A DNA stretch of 64,000 bases from Erwinia sp. JUb26 (GCF_003751505.1 NZ_RJVB01000004.1:1-64000), one strand, 5' to 3'. Shown: positions 7,816-17,620, numbered from the stretch's first letter. Notes: generated by a model from the letters alone, not told the origin. A program made the numbers and translations.

Positions 7816-9405
7816 ATGAAAAAACTACTCACTGCTGACGAAGCCGCTGCGCTGGTCGGCGATAATGCTTCGGTCACCGTCAGTTCGGCCAGCGGCCTGA
7901 ACTGCCCGGATGCGGTGCTGGCTGCGCTGGGCAAGCGCTACAAAAATGAAGGGAAACCGGTCAACCTTACCATGATCCACCCGATTGCCGCGGGGGATAT
8001 GTACGGCATTCCGGGGATTGAGCATCTTGCCCAGGCCGGACTGCTGAAAAAAGTGATCGCAGGTTCGCTGCCCAGCGGCCCGTCATCCTTACCGATGCCG
8101 GAAATCTGGCGAATGATTATCGACAACGAAATCGCCGGTTACAACGTACCCAGCGGCGTGCTGTTCGATCTGCATAAGGACGCGGCGGCAAAACGTCCCG
8201 GCGTTCTGACCAAAGTGGGTCTGGATACCTTCGTTGACCCGGATCGTCAGGGCTGCGCGATGAACGAACTTGCCGCCGCGGAACCGCTGGTCAGCAAAGT
8301 TGATTTTTCCGGTCAAACCTGGCTGCACTTCCATCCGCTGGTGCCGGATGTGGCAATTATTCGCGCCACCACCGCTGACGAGCGTGGCAACCTGTCCTTT
8401 GAACATGAAGGTGGTGTGCTTGGCGTGGTGGAACAGGCGCTGGCGGTGAGAAACAACGGCGGCACGGTGATTGCGCAGGTCAAGCGCCTGACCAAAGCCG
8501 GCACGCTGAAACCGCACCATGTCCATGTGCCCTGCAACCTGGTGGACCATATTGTGGTGGCTCCGGACCAGATGCAGACCACCATGATTGCCTACGATCC
8601 GGCGATCAGTGGCGAAATATTCCACCCGGAAAGCAGCTTTGAAGTGCCGGAGTGGGGAACGGAAAAACTGATTGCCCGCCGCGCCGCCATGCAGCTGAAA
8701 AAAGGCATGACCGTTAACCTCGGCTTTGGTATTTCCGCCAACGTTCCGCGTATTCTGCTGGAAGAAGGAATGAACGGCGAGGTGACCTGGGTGATTGAGC
8801 AGGGTGCGGTGGGCGGCATGCCGCTGCTAGGCTTCGCCTTTGGCTGTGCGGCCAACGCTGACGCGATCGTCCCGGCATCCACCCAGTTCACCTATTTCCA
8901 GGGCGGCGGTTTCGATCTGGCAATGCTGTCATTCCTGCAGATCGACCGCTTCGGCAACGTGAACGTGTCGAAACTCCCTGGCAAACCTTACCTGACCGCC
9001 GGCTGCGGCGGCTTTGTCGACATTACCACCCATGCGAAAAAACTGGTGTTCTCCGGATTCTTTAAAGCCGGCGCCAGGCAGCGGATTGAGGGTGGGGAAC
9101 TGGTCATCGATCAGGAAGGCAAAATGCGCAAGCTGGTTAACGATGTCGATCATGTGACGTTCAGCGGCCGGATGGCGCTGGAACGCGGACAGGACGTTAT
9201 CTATGTCACCGAGCGCTGCGTGATGCAACTGACTAAAGACGGGCTGATGGTTACGGAAATCGCGCCAGGCATGGATTTGACCCGGGACGTGCTCGAGCAG
9301 GCCGACTTCCCGCTGCGGGTAGCTCAGAACCTGAAGATTATGGATCCTCGTATGTTTTACGACGCGGTAATGGGACTGGAACTACCGGAGGTGACCCATG
9401 GCTGA
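7816..9405 (+). CDS. Acyl-CoA:acetate/3-ketoacid CoA-transferase (fused alpha-beta, YdiF-like)
   Basis: 529 residues from ATG 7816 (a GTG at 7807 is an alternative start). It moves CoA from an acyl-CoA onto a carboxylic acid. The length and order match E. coli YdiF-type fused CoA-transferases: the alpha domain comes first (about 1-270), then the beta domain. The likely nucleophilic Glu is E328 in the VIEQGAVGG motif, which aligns with the Glu that forms the glutamyl-CoA thioester in this family. It is the first gene of the operon and overlaps the next by 8 bp. In context it would activate the acid produced by the aldehyde dehydrogenase. Acid specificity cannot be read from sequence. Confidence 0.9.
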   Translation: MKKLLTADEAAALVGDNASVTVSSASGLNCPDAVLAALGKRYKNEGKPVNLTMIHPIAAGDMYGIPGIEHLAQAGLLKKVIAGSLPSGPSSLPMPEIWRMIIDNEIAGYNVPSGVLFDLHKDAAAKRPGVLTKVGLDTFVDPDRQGCAMNELAAAEPLVSKVDFSGQTWLHFHPLVPDVAIIRATTADERGNLSFEHEGGVLGVVEQALAVRNNGGTVIAQVKRLTKAGTLKPHHVHVPCNLVDHIVVAPDQMQTTMIAYDPAISGEIFHPESSFEVPEWGTEKLIARRAAMQLKKGMTVNLGFGISANVPRILLEEGMNGEVTWVIEQGAVGGMPLLGFAFGCAANADAIVPASTQFTYFQGGGFDLAMLSFLQIDRFGNVNVSKLPGKPYLTAGCGGFVDITTHAKKLVFSGFFKAGARQRIEGGELVIDQEGKMRKLVNDVDHVTFSGRMALERGQDVIYVTERCVMQLTKDGLMVTEIAPGMDLTRDVLEQADFPLRVAQNLKIMDPRMFYDAVMGLELPEVTHG

Positions 9406-10183
9406 AAATATGGGCAGCGTCACGCTGGAGACGCGCGGCACGATTGCCATTGTTACGCTGAATCGCCCTGAAAAGCTCAACGCGCTGACGCCTTTTATGC
9501 TGAGCGAACTGGCGCGGATTGCGGATGAGATTGAAGAGCATCCTGTGCTGCGTGCCGTGGTGCTGACCGCAGGCGGGGAACGCGCTTTCTGCGTGGGTGC
9601 GGATATCAAAGTCTGGTCATCGCTGGAAGCGTTGGATATGTGGCGCAACTGGGTGCGTAAAGGCCATCGTGTTTTCGACCGCTGGGCCACGCTCAGAATA
9701 CCGGTCATTGCGGCAATCAATGGCCACGCTTTTGGCGGCGGGCTCGAACTGCTGGCAACCTGCGATATTCGCGTCACCGATCCGGCGGCCACTTTCGCCC
9801 TGCCGGAAGCGGGGATTGCTACCTGTCCGGGATGGTCAGGCACCCAGCGTCTGGTGCAGCTTATCGGCCCAGGGCAGGTGAAATATATGGCACTGACCGG
9901 CATCCGCATCAACGCCGACCGCGCGTATGAGACGGGCCTGGTACAGGAAATCAGCGAGCCGGGCAACGTGCTGGCAACGGCTATTGCCCTGGCGGAGAAG
10001 ATCAGCGAGCAGGCACCGGTTTCCGTTCAGCTGACCCGGCAAATTATCGATGCTGGCGCAGGAACGGATACGGCGATGGCGCTGGAGTCCATTGCCGGTG
10101 CGCTGGCAGCAACCACACGTGATGCGAAAGAAGGACTGGCGAGTTTTTCTGAGCGGCGTAAAGCAGAATACCTGGGAGAATAA
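9398..10183 (+). CDS. Enoyl-CoA hydratase/isomerase-family protein
   Basis: 261 residues of crotonase fold. The oxyanion-hole and active-site parts are visible: FCVGADI (about 64-70), AFGGGLELLATCDI with E117, and ALPEAGIATCPGWSGTQRL with E137. Both Glu positions that define true hydratases (E144 and E164 in the rat enzyme) are kept, so hydration of a 2-enoyl-CoA is more likely than a pure isomerase or hydrolase. It starts inside the end of the CoA-transferase gene, which suggests coupled translation. It probably acts on the CoA ester made by its neighbour. Confidence 0.88.
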   Translation: MAENMGSVTLETRGTIAIVTLNRPEKLNALTPFMLSELARIADEIEEHPVLRAVVLTAGGERAFCVGADIKVWSSLEALDMWRNWVRKGHRVFDRWATLRIPVIAAINGHAFGGGLELLATCDIRVTDPAATFALPEAGIATCPGWSGTQRLVQLIGPGQVKYMALTGIRINADRAYETGLVQEISEPGNVLATAIALAEKISEQAPVSVQLTRQIIDAGAGTDTAMALESIAGALAATTRDAKEGLASFSERRKAEYLGE

Positions 10184-10184
10184 G

Positions 10185-11705
10185 ATGACCACTTTTTTAA
10201 CCGCAGATCAGTCAGTCCTGAACGGTTACCGGCCTTATCACGGCACTATGCTGATTAACGGAGAGTTTCGTGACTCAGTTGGCGGCAAGCGTATCGACCG
10301 CATCGGGCCTGCGCACGGCATCATCGCCGGAACCTATGCTGACGGCAGCGCGGAGGACGCCCTGCTGGCCATTTCTGCGGCGCGCCGGGCGTTTGATGAA
10401 GGAACATGGACGGCGTTTACCGCGAAAGAGCGCGCGGAGCTGCTGCTGAAGATTGCCGACGGCATTGCGCAGCGCAGTGAAGAGATGGCGATTATCGAAT
10501 GTCTTGAGACCGGTAAACCGCTGGCGCAGGCGCGCGGCGAAGTGTCCGGCTGCGTGGATTTATGGCGCTATGCCGCCTCGCTGGCCCGCACGCTGCACGG
10601 TGAAAGCTACAACACGCTGGGCGACCAGATGCTGGGCCTGGTGCTGCGCCAGCCGGTGGGTGTGGTATCGATGATCACGCCGTGGAATTTCCCTATCTGG
10701 ATACTGAGCCAGAAGCTGCCGTTTGCGCTGGCGGCGGGCTGTACCGTAGTGATTAAACCGAGTGAGTTCACCAGCGGAACCACGCTGATGCTGGGCGAGA
10801 TTCTCACCGATGCGGGCGTGCCTGCGGGCGTCGTCAACATTGTCACCGGCCTGGGCACTAACGTGGGCAGCCCGCTGGTGGATCACGACGATGTCGACAT
10901 GGTGTCGTTTACCGGTTCCACCCGGGTAGGCAGGCATATCGCGGCGGAAGCCGGGCGCAAGCTGAAGAAAGTCTCGCTGGAACTGGGGGGCAAAAATCCG
11001 CAAATCATCTTCCCGGACTGCGATTTTGACGCGGCGGTTGATGCGGTGGTGTTTGGCGTCTATTTCAACGCCGGTGAATGCTGCAACAGCGGCAGTCGCG
11101 TGCTGGTACATCAGGATATTGCTGAGAAGTTTACCCGCGCGGTGGTGGAAAAAGCCCGCCGGGTGAAGGTCGGCGATCCGCTGCATCCCGAGGTCAGGGT
11201 CGGTTCCATTATCAATGATAACCAGATGGCGGTGATTGAAGACGCTATCCGCTCGGCCCGTGAAGACGGCGCTGAAATTCTGCTCGGCGGTGAGCGGGTA
11301 ACGGGCGGGCAGGGACTGTTTATGGCCCCCACCGTGGTCGGTGGCGTGAAGGCAGAGATGCAGATTGCACAGGAGGAAGTATTTGGTCCTGTATTAGCCA
11401 TTCTGACCTTTGCCGATTATCAAGAGGCAATCAATATTGCCAATAACACGCTGTACGGACTTTCCGCCGCCGTGTGGAGCAAGGATATTGATATATGCCT
11501 GGAAGCCGCGCGGAAAATTAATGCCGGTACGGTCTGGGTCAATACCTTCCTTGACGGTACGCCGGAATTACCGTTTGGCGGATTTAAACAATCCGGTCTG
11601 GGGCGTGAATTAGGCAAGAGCGCGGTAGAAGATTATACTGAGCAGAAAACCGTGCAATTACATATTGGCGCCAGAACCAACTGGTGGATAAATAACGCCA
11701 GCTGA
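10185..11705 (+). CDS. NAD(P)-dependent aldehyde dehydrogenase
   Basis: 506 residues from ATG 10185, one base after the stop of the preceding gene, with GGGAGA upstream; an in-frame ATG at 10050 would overlap the hydratase and is not credible. ALDH signatures: MITPWNFP (about 163-170), the cofactor loop FTGSTRVG, general base E266 in SLELGGK, and catalytic C300 in NAGECCNSGSR. The closest style is betaine-aldehyde or gamma-aminobutyraldehyde dehydrogenase, but no choline genes lie nearby. In the operon it would turn the aldehyde formed by the GMC oxidoreductase into the acid used by the CoA-transferase. Confidence 0.9.
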   Translation: MTTFLTADQSVLNGYRPYHGTMLINGEFRDSVGGKRIDRIGPAHGIIAGTYADGSAEDALLAISAARRAFDEGTWTAFTAKERAELLLKIADGIAQRSEEMAIIECLETGKPLAQARGEVSGCVDLWRYAASLARTLHGESYNTLGDQMLGLVLRQPVGVVSMITPWNFPIWILSQKLPFALAAGCTVVIKPSEFTSGTTLMLGEILTDAGVPAGVVNIVTGLGTNVGSPLVDHDDVDMVSFTGSTRVGRHIAAEAGRKLKKVSLELGGKNPQIIFPDCDFDAAVDAVVFGVYFNAGECCNSGSRVLVHQDIAEKFTRAVVEKARRVKVGDPLHPEVRVGSIINDNQMAVIEDAIRSAREDGAEILLGGERVTGGQGLFMAPTVVGGVKAEMQIAQEEVFGPVLAILTFADYQEAINIANNTLYGLSAAVWSKDIDICLEAARKINAGTVWVNTFLDGTPELPFGGFKQSGLGRELGKSAVEDYTEQKTVQLHIGARTNWWINNAS

Positions 11706-11777
11706 TTCAATTCTTGAATTAAATAATAATGCGGCCATCCGAATAAGATGGCTGCCGTCTCATGACGTGAGGTCAAC

Positions 11778-13382
11778 GTGGAATACGATTATATTATTAT
11801 CGGCGGAGGATCTGCCGGTTGCGTTTTGGCGAACCGGCTCAGCGAGGACCCGGCAATTAAGGTGTTGCTGCTGGAGGCGGGCGGGGGTGATACCCATCCG
11901 CTGTTCAGCATGCCCGCCGGCTTTGCCAAAATGACCAAGGGCCGTAGCAGCTGGGGCTGGCACACTGTGCCGCAGAAGCATTTGAATAATCGCGTATTAA
12001 GATTTACCCAGGCGAAAGTGATTGGCGGTGGATCATCGGTTAACGCGCAGGTTTATACTCGTGGATCGAAACATGATTATGACGAATGGGAACAGGCCTG
12101 CGGCGTAAAAAACTGGGCTTATAAAGATGTGCTGCCCTATTTTAAAAAATCCGAAAAAAACCAGCGTTTCGTTAATGAATATCATGATTATCGCGGTCCG
12201 CTTGGCGTATCAAATCCCATCAGCCCGTTGCCTATTTGCGAAGCTTTTTTCCAGGCCGGACAGGAATTAAATATTCCCTATAACCCGGACTTTAACGGTG
12301 AGCATCAGGGCGGGTTAGGTTATTACCAGCTTACCCAGCTCAATGCTAAACGCTCCTCAACGTCGGTGGCATATTTGCGTCCGGCGCAGTCGCGGCCAAA
12401 CCTGACCGTGAAGCTGAATACTTTCACCCTGCGCATTTTGCTCGAAGGCAAGCGGGCGACCGGTGTGGAAATTGCCACCGGCAGCGGCGGGACGCAGCAG
12501 GTACGCGCTACGCGGGAGGTGATCGTCACCTCCGGTGCCTTTGGTTCGCCTAAGCTGCTGATGCTTTCCGGGATCGGCCCGGCCCGGCATCTGGAAGAGC
12601 AGGGTATTACTGTGAAACATGATCTGGCGGGCGTGGGAAGCAATCTGCAGGATCACCTCGACCTGTTCGCTATTGCCGAGTGTACCGGCGACCATACCTA
12701 CGACCCCTGCCTGAAAATTCATCATGCGGCCTGGGCCGGTTTGCAGTATCTGCTGCTGAAGAAGGGGCCGGTGGCCTCAAGCCTGTTTGAAACCGGGGGG
12801 TTCTGGTATCTGGACAGCAACGCGCGGTCACCGGACGTGCAGTTCCACCTGGGGCTGGGGTCCGGCATTGAAGCGGGCGTTGAGCAGATGAAAAACTCCG
12901 GCGTGACGCTGAACTCCGCATTCCTGCGCCCGCGCTCGCGCGGCACGCTGCGGCTGGCGAGCGGCAATCCGGCCGATGCGCCGCTGATCGATCCCAACTA
13001 CTGGGCGGACCCTTACGATCGCGAAATGTCACTGCGCGGCCTGAAGCTGGTGCGTGAAATCCTGTCGCAGGATGCGTTCAAGCCTTACGTGAAGGAAATT
13101 CGTCTGCCTTCGCCGCAGATCCGTACCGATGACGAGCTCTTCGAGTATGCCTGCCAGAACGCAAAAACCGATCATCACCCTGTAGGCACCTGCCGCCTGG
13201 GTGTAGAGAGCGATCCTGATGCGGTAGTGGATGAGCATCTGAAGGTCTTTGGTCTTGAAGGCCTGCGCATTGCGGATTCATCCGTGATACCACGCGTCCC
13301 GAGCAGTAATACCAACGCACCGACCATCATGATTGCCGAAAAGGCAGCGGATGCCATTCTCGGTCGGTTGGGCAGTCACTAA
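11778..13382 (+). CDS. GMC-family FAD-dependent alcohol dehydrogenase (choline-dehydrogenase-like)
   Basis: 534 residues starting at GTG 11778, with GTGAGGT a few bases upstream. The N-terminal Rossmann motif DYIIIGGGSAGCVLANRL binds the FAD ADP part. GMC signatures follow (VIGGGSSVNAQVYTRG near 80-97; GAFGSPKLLMLSGIGP near 252-267), and the C-terminal HHPVGTCRLG carries a His of the GMC active site. It oxidises a primary alcohol to an aldehyde and passes electrons to the quinone pool or oxygen. BetA-like annotations are common for this family but the actual substrate is unknown. It sits 72 bp after the aldehyde dehydrogenase. Confidence 0.88.
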   Translation: MEYDYIIIGGGSAGCVLANRLSEDPAIKVLLLEAGGGDTHPLFSMPAGFAKMTKGRSSWGWHTVPQKHLNNRVLRFTQAKVIGGGSSVNAQVYTRGSKHDYDEWEQACGVKNWAYKDVLPYFKKSEKNQRFVNEYHDYRGPLGVSNPISPLPICEAFFQAGQELNIPYNPDFNGEHQGGLGYYQLTQLNAKRSSTSVAYLRPAQSRPNLTVKLNTFTLRILLEGKRATGVEIATGSGGTQQVRATREVIVTSGAFGSPKLLMLSGIGPARHLEEQGITVKHDLAGVGSNLQDHLDLFAIAECTGDHTYDPCLKIHHAAWAGLQYLLLKKGPVASSLFETGGFWYLDSNARSPDVQFHLGLGSGIEAGVEQMKNSGVTLNSAFLRPRSRGTLRLASGNPADAPLIDPNYWADPYDREMSLRGLKLVREILSQDAFKPYVKEIRLPSPQIRTDDELFEYACQNAKTDHHPVGTCRLGVESDPDAVVDEHLKVFGLEGLRIADSSVIPRVPSSNTNAPTIMIAEKAADAILGRLGSH

Positions 13383-13413
13383 ACACTAAAAAAACATCTG
13401 CGAAGAGGTCTGT

Positions 13414-14643
13414 ATGAGTATTGATAATAACATCGCTTCTGTTCCTGCATTTAATAATAAGACTGTTTCGGTAAAGCTGGCTTTTGGCATGATCACCTCG
13501 TTGTTTTTCCTGTGGGGGCTTTCCCACGGCCTGCTGGATGTTTTAAATAAACATTTCCAGGACTCCTTAAACGTCAGCAAGGCGCAGTCCGGCTATTTGC
13601 AGATGGCCTATTACGGTGCTTATTTCCTCGTGGCGATCCCGGTCGGCGCGGTGATGCAGCGTTATGGCTACAAGCTTGGCGTTATCTGCGGATTATTACT
13701 GTTTGCCGCTGGCGCGTTATTGTTTGTTCCGGCAACGTCAGTCGGTACGTTTGCCTTTTTCCTGTTTGCGCTTTTTATTCTGGCCTGCGGGCTGGGTTGT
13801 CTGGAAACTTCGGCCAATCTGTATGCATCCGTACTGGGGGATGCCGATAATGCTGAACGTCGCCTGAATTTCGCCCAGTCCTTTAACGGTCTTGGCGTGT
13901 TTATGGGGCCAATTATCGGCGGTACGCTGTTCTTCGCGCCGGATATCCGCATTGCCGGGCACGACTTTGATCCGGTGATGACCACCTACGTGGTGCTGGC
14001 TGCTGTGGTACTGCTGCTGATGGTGGTGTTTATCGTCACCCGCCTGCCGGAAGTTCAGGAAGCACGCGATGACAGCCGCGTCGGTGCTGTTAAGCAGAGT
14101 ATCTGGAAAAAACCGAGCTTTACCGGCGCGCTGGCCGCCCAGTTCTTTTATATGGCCGCGCACGTGGGGATCGCCTCATTCTTTATCAACTACGCGATTG
14201 ACCACTGGAAAGGTACCAGCGTGCAGGACGCCTCTTATCTGCTCTCCTGTGCGATGTTGACCTTTATGGTTGGTCGTTTTGTCAGCACCTGGGTGATGAA
14301 GTATTTCGCGCCACGCAGCATGTTAATTACCTACAGCATTATTAATATTCTGCTGTGCTCGCTGGCGGTGATGGGGGTGGAAAAAATTTCCGTTATCGGA
14401 CTGGTGGTGATTTTCTTCTTCCTGTCGATTATGTATCCGTGCATTTTTGCCATGGGGGTGAAAAACCTCGGCGCACAGTCAAAGCGTGCGGGATCTTATC
14501 TGGTGATGACATTGGTTGGTGGTGCAATTTCGCCATATCTGATGGGTATGATTGCCGATTACTCCTCAATGGCAACCGCGTTTATTATTCCGGTGTTCAG
14601 CTTCGGCGTCATTCTGTTCTATGCCGTGAAGTGTACGCGTTAA
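13414..14643 (+). CDS. FucP-like MFS sugar/polyol permease
   Basis: 409 residues, inner-membrane protein with about 12 membrane segments. The first helices (FFLWGLSHGLLDVLNKHFQ, then SGYLQMAYYGAYF and GAVMQRYGYKLG) match the fucose:proton symporter (FHS) family that includes FucP and the glucose/galactose permeases. It lies 31 bp after the GMC gene behind AGAGGT and is probably the uptake system for the operon's substrate. This suggests a neutral sugar- or polyol-like compound rather than a fatty acid. Confidence 0.85.
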   Translation: MSIDNNIASVPAFNNKTVSVKLAFGMITSLFFLWGLSHGLLDVLNKHFQDSLNVSKAQSGYLQMAYYGAYFLVAIPVGAVMQRYGYKLGVICGLLLFAAGALLFVPATSVGTFAFFLFALFILACGLGCLETSANLYASVLGDADNAERRLNFAQSFNGLGVFMGPIIGGTLFFAPDIRIAGHDFDPVMTTYVVLAAVVLLLMVVFIVTRLPEVQEARDDSRVGAVKQSIWKKPSFTGALAAQFFYMAAHVGIASFFINYAIDHWKGTSVQDASYLLSCAMLTFMVGRFVSTWVMKYFAPRSMLITYSIINILLCSLAVMGVEKISVIGLVVIFFFLSIMYPCIFAMGVKNLGAQSKRAGSYLVMTLVGGAISPYLMGMIADYSSMATAFIIPVFSFGVILFYAVKCTR

Positions 14644-14670
14644 TTAAATAAAATTTTTGTGGAAAAAAAT

Positions 14671-16746
14671 ATGAGTGCTGTTGATCAACAGATTCTGGAT
14701 AACCTGACGCAGGTATCCTTTCCTAAATCATTTAATAAAGTCCGGGAAAGCGAAATAAGGCATATTAATGGGCTGGATATTCCGTTTTATCACTATGACG
14801 CGGTGGTGGTCGGTACCGGGGCTGCCGGTCTGCGTGCCGCTGTGGAGCTGAAGCGAAAAAACGTCAACGTTCTGCTGGTGACATCGGGGCTGTATATGGG
14901 GACCTCGGCTTGTTCGGGTTCGGACAAGCAGACGTTGTTTACCGCGGCGACCGGCAAAAATGGTGATAACTTCCATCAGTTGGCGGCGGCGCTGAGTTCC
15001 GGCGGCGCGATGGACAAAGATATCGCCTACGTAGAGGCCGTGGGGTCCATACACACTCTGGCGGGGTTGCAGTATCTGGGGCTTGAACTGCCGGAAGACC
15101 GATTCGGTTCGATATTGCGCTATCAAACCGATCATGATGAGGCTGGTCGCGCCACCAGCTGCGGTCCGCGTACCTCGCGGCTGATGGTGAAAGTGTTGCT
15201 GGAGGAGACGCAGCGCCTGGCGATACCGATGCTGACCGCCACAACGGCGCTAAAGCTGATCAAGCAGCGGGACAGCGCAGGTGTGGAGCACTGTGCCGGT
15301 TTGCTGGTCAGCACCGGCAGCGCGATTCACAATCCCTATCGCTTTGGGGTTATCAATGCCGCATCGGTGGTGCTGGCCACCGGCGGGCCGGGGGATATGT
15401 ATCGCGACAGCGTTTACCCGAAGAAGTGTTACGGTTCGCTGGGGCTGGCGTTGGAAGGCGGACTGAAGTTAGCCAATATTATTGAGAGCCAGTTTGGCAT
15501 CGGTACGCCACGCACGGCGTTTCCCTGGAATCTGTCAGGGACCTATGTGCAGGTTATCCCTTATATCTATTCGGTGGATGCGCAGGGTAACGAGCATAAT
15601 TTCCTTGCGCAGTATTATCGCACCACGCAGGAGCTGGCCTCGAACGTCTTTCGCAAAGGCTATCAGTGGCCGTTCCACGCCACGCGCACGCTGGAACACG
15701 GCTCCAGCCTGGTGGATATGGCGATTGCCGAAGAGGTGAAAAACGGGCACCGGGTGTATATGGATTTCAACCGCAATCCGCAGCCGGTTCCGGGGGATCT
15801 GCCGTTCTCGCTGGCGCGGCTTGATGCGGACGTCAGCAGCTACCTCGCCAATAACGAATGCGCGGCTGAACTGCCCATCGATCGGCTGAAACAGATGAAT
15901 CCGCTGGCCATCGAGCTTTATGCCATGCACGGCTGTGATATCACGCGCAGCCCGCTGGAATTTGCGGTCAATAATCAGCATATGAACGGCGGTATTGAGG
16001 TGGACATCTGGGGGGAAACCAGCCTGGCCGGCTGCTTTGCGCTGGGTGAAGTGGCTGGCACCCATGGCGTCACCCGGCCCGGCGGTGCGGCGCTGAACTC
16101 CGGACAGGTATTTGGTGTGCGGGTGGCGCAGAAGGTGGCGCACGACGTGCAGCAGCGCCAGCGGCTGGCCGCGCGTGAAGGGGAAATCGATTATGCGGAT
16201 GTGATGGCGGATATCATTCAGTGGGCTGAAAAATCACTGTCGGAAGACGCTATCGATCCCGTTGCGCTGAAAACCGAAATTCGTAACCGCATGTCGGACC
16301 AGGCCGGATTTGTTGTCGCAGCCGAAGACACGGCAATAGAGCGGCAGCGTGCTGACGTGCTGCTGAACGAGGTGCTGGCGAAAGGCATGAAGCTTTCAAG
16401 CCTGACTCGTCTGACCGAAAATCTGCTCTGGCGGCACTTTGCACTGACCTCTGCAGCGGTGATGACCATGCTGAATACCTATATTGAGGCGGGCGGCGGC
16501 AGTCGTGGTGCCCGCATTATTCTTGATGAACAGGGCGACTCGGTTCCCGAAGGCCGCAGTGGGCCGATTGAAAAATGGCGTTTTCGTTCTGAAACCACCG
16601 CAGTTCAGGACAGTAAATTATTGATAGCCTGGGATGGTAAAGGCTTCCACTCTTCATCGCGACCGGTGAACGATCCGGTTAATTTAAGTAAGGTCTTTTT
16701 TGAAAAGAACTGGCCGGATTTCCTGATGGGGAAAATCTACCGCTAA
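14671..16746 (+). CDS. FAD-binding fumarate-reductase/succinate-dehydrogenase-type flavoprotein
   Basis: 691 residues from ATG 14671 (an in-frame GTG at 14659 is possible). The dinucleotide-binding motif AVVVGTGAAGLRAAVELKRK is near residues 47-66. A second FAD contact, THGVTRPGGAALNSGQ, resembles the HGxxRxGG region of aspartate oxidase, SdhA and FrdA. The C-terminal helical part fits the succinate-dehydrogenase C domain. No iron-sulfur or membrane-anchor partner is nearby, so it would work as a soluble dehydrogenase or reductase. In the operon it could introduce a double bond before the hydratase step. The substrate is unknown; the N-terminal ~45 residues are a family-specific extension. 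Confidence 0.82.
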   Translation: MSAVDQQILDNLTQVSFPKSFNKVRESEIRHINGLDIPFYHYDAVVVGTGAAGLRAAVELKRKNVNVLLVTSGLYMGTSACSGSDKQTLFTAATGKNGDNFHQLAAALSSGGAMDKDIAYVEAVGSIHTLAGLQYLGLELPEDRFGSILRYQTDHDEAGRATSCGPRTSRLMVKVLLEETQRLAIPMLTATTALKLIKQRDSAGVEHCAGLLVSTGSAIHNPYRFGVINAASVVLATGGPGDMYRDSVYPKKCYGSLGLALEGGLKLANIIESQFGIGTPRTAFPWNLSGTYVQVIPYIYSVDAQGNEHNFLAQYYRTTQELASNVFRKGYQWPFHATRTLEHGSSLVDMAIAEEVKNGHRVYMDFNRNPQPVPGDLPFSLARLDADVSSYLANNECAAELPIDRLKQMNPLAIELYAMHGCDITRSPLEFAVNNQHMNGGIEVDIWGETSLAGCFALGEVAGTHGVTRPGGAALNSGQVFGVRVAQKVAHDVQQRQRLAAREGEIDYADVMADIIQWAEKSLSEDAIDPVALKTEIRNRMSDQAGFVVAAEDTAIERQRADVLLNEVLAKGMKLSSLTRLTENLLWRHFALTSAAVMTMLNTYIEAGGGSRGARIILDEQGDSVPEGRSGPIEKWRFRSETTAVQDSKLLIAWDGKGFHSSSRPVNDPVNLSKVFFEKNWPDFLMGKIYR

Positions 16747-16759
16747 TCTTAACGAAAAC

Positions 16760-16784
16760 TGCCGGGCCAGTGACTGGCCCGGCA
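16760..16784. terminator. Strong hairpin between convergent genes
   Basis: An 11-bp perfect stem (16760-16770 with 16774-16784) with a 3-nt loop lies just after the flavoprotein stop. It is followed by only a few T residues, so it may be a bidirectional terminator for this operon and the convergent DJ-1 gene. Confidence 0.65.
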
Positions 16785-16811
16785 TTCTCACGCGGTTCGA
16801 AATGCAAACTT

Positions 16812-17489
16812 TCAGCCCAGTTTTTTCAGCAGTGCCTTCGCCACGGCTTCCGAACTGGCTGGGTTCTGACCGGTGATCAGATTGCCATCTTCCACCACGA
16901 ACGGGGCCCAGTCGGCACCTTTCTGATAGTGTGCGCCTGCGGCAATAAATTCATCCTCAATCAGGAGAGGCACCACGTCGGTCAGCTGCACCGCCGCTTC
17001 TTCACTGTTGCTGAAGCCGGTCACCTGTTTGCCCTGAACGCGCGGTGCGCCGCCGGTGGATTTCACGTGGCGCAGCACGCCCGGCGCGTGGCAGACAAAG
17101 CTGATGGGCTTAGCGGCGCGATCAAAGGCTTCAATCAGCGCAATGGAGTCGGCGGATTCGGCCAGATCCCACAGCGGGCCGTGGCCGCCGGGATAAAATA
17201 CCGCATCAAAGTCCTGATGGCTGACTGTATCCAGCCTGACGGTGCTGGCCAGCGCCTGCTGGGCGGTGCTGTCGGCCTTGAAGCGATCGGTCATTGCCGT
17301 CTGGAAGTCCGGCAGATCGCTTTTGGGATCCAGCGGCGGCTGGCCACCGGCAGGCGAGGCCAGCACCACGTCTGCACCCGCATCCCTGAAGACGTAGTAG
17401 GGCGCGGCAAACTCTTCCAGCCAGAAACCGGTTTTTTCTCCGGTATTACCCAGCTCGGCGTGTGAGGTCAGTACCATTAAAATTTTCAT
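16812..17489 (-). CDS. DJ-1/PfpI-family protein (class I glutamine amidotransferase-like)
   Basis: 225 residues. The nucleophile elbow FVCHAPG (C133) and the upstream VFYPGGHG and GFWLEE segments (E25) define the DJ-1/PfpI family, nearest to the Hsp31/HchA-YDR533C branch. Members act as glyoxalase III or as protein/nucleotide deglycases and respond to carbonyl stress. GGAGAA lies before the ATG at 17489. It is alone, convergent with the CoA-pathway operon. A role in clearing reactive aldehydes would fit its neighbours but is not shown. Confidence 0.88.
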   Translation of the reverse strand: MKILMVLTSHAELGNTGEKTGFWLEEFAAPYYVFRDAGADVVLASPAGGQPPLDPKSDLPDFQTAMTDRFKADSTAQQALASTVRLDTVSHQDFDAVFYPGGHGPLWDLAESADSIALIEAFDRAAKPISFVCHAPGVLRHVKSTGGAPRVQGKQVTGFSNSEEAAVQLTDVVPLLIEDEFIAAGAHYQKGADWAPFVVEDGNLITGQNPASSEAVAKALLKKLG

Positions 17490-17620
17490 TACGGGTTCTC
17501 CGATGATCAGATGAATAGCGGATATTGATTAAGCATAGCCGCCACGACGGAAGTTTTGTTCTGATACGGATCGCCCGGGCAGAGAATAGTGAGCGGGTGG
17601 CATGCAATACGCTTTACGCC

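Noticed and set aside
16770..17465. 231-residue open frame on the plus strand
   Set aside because: Antisense to the DJ-1/PfpI gene; no ribosome site or domain.
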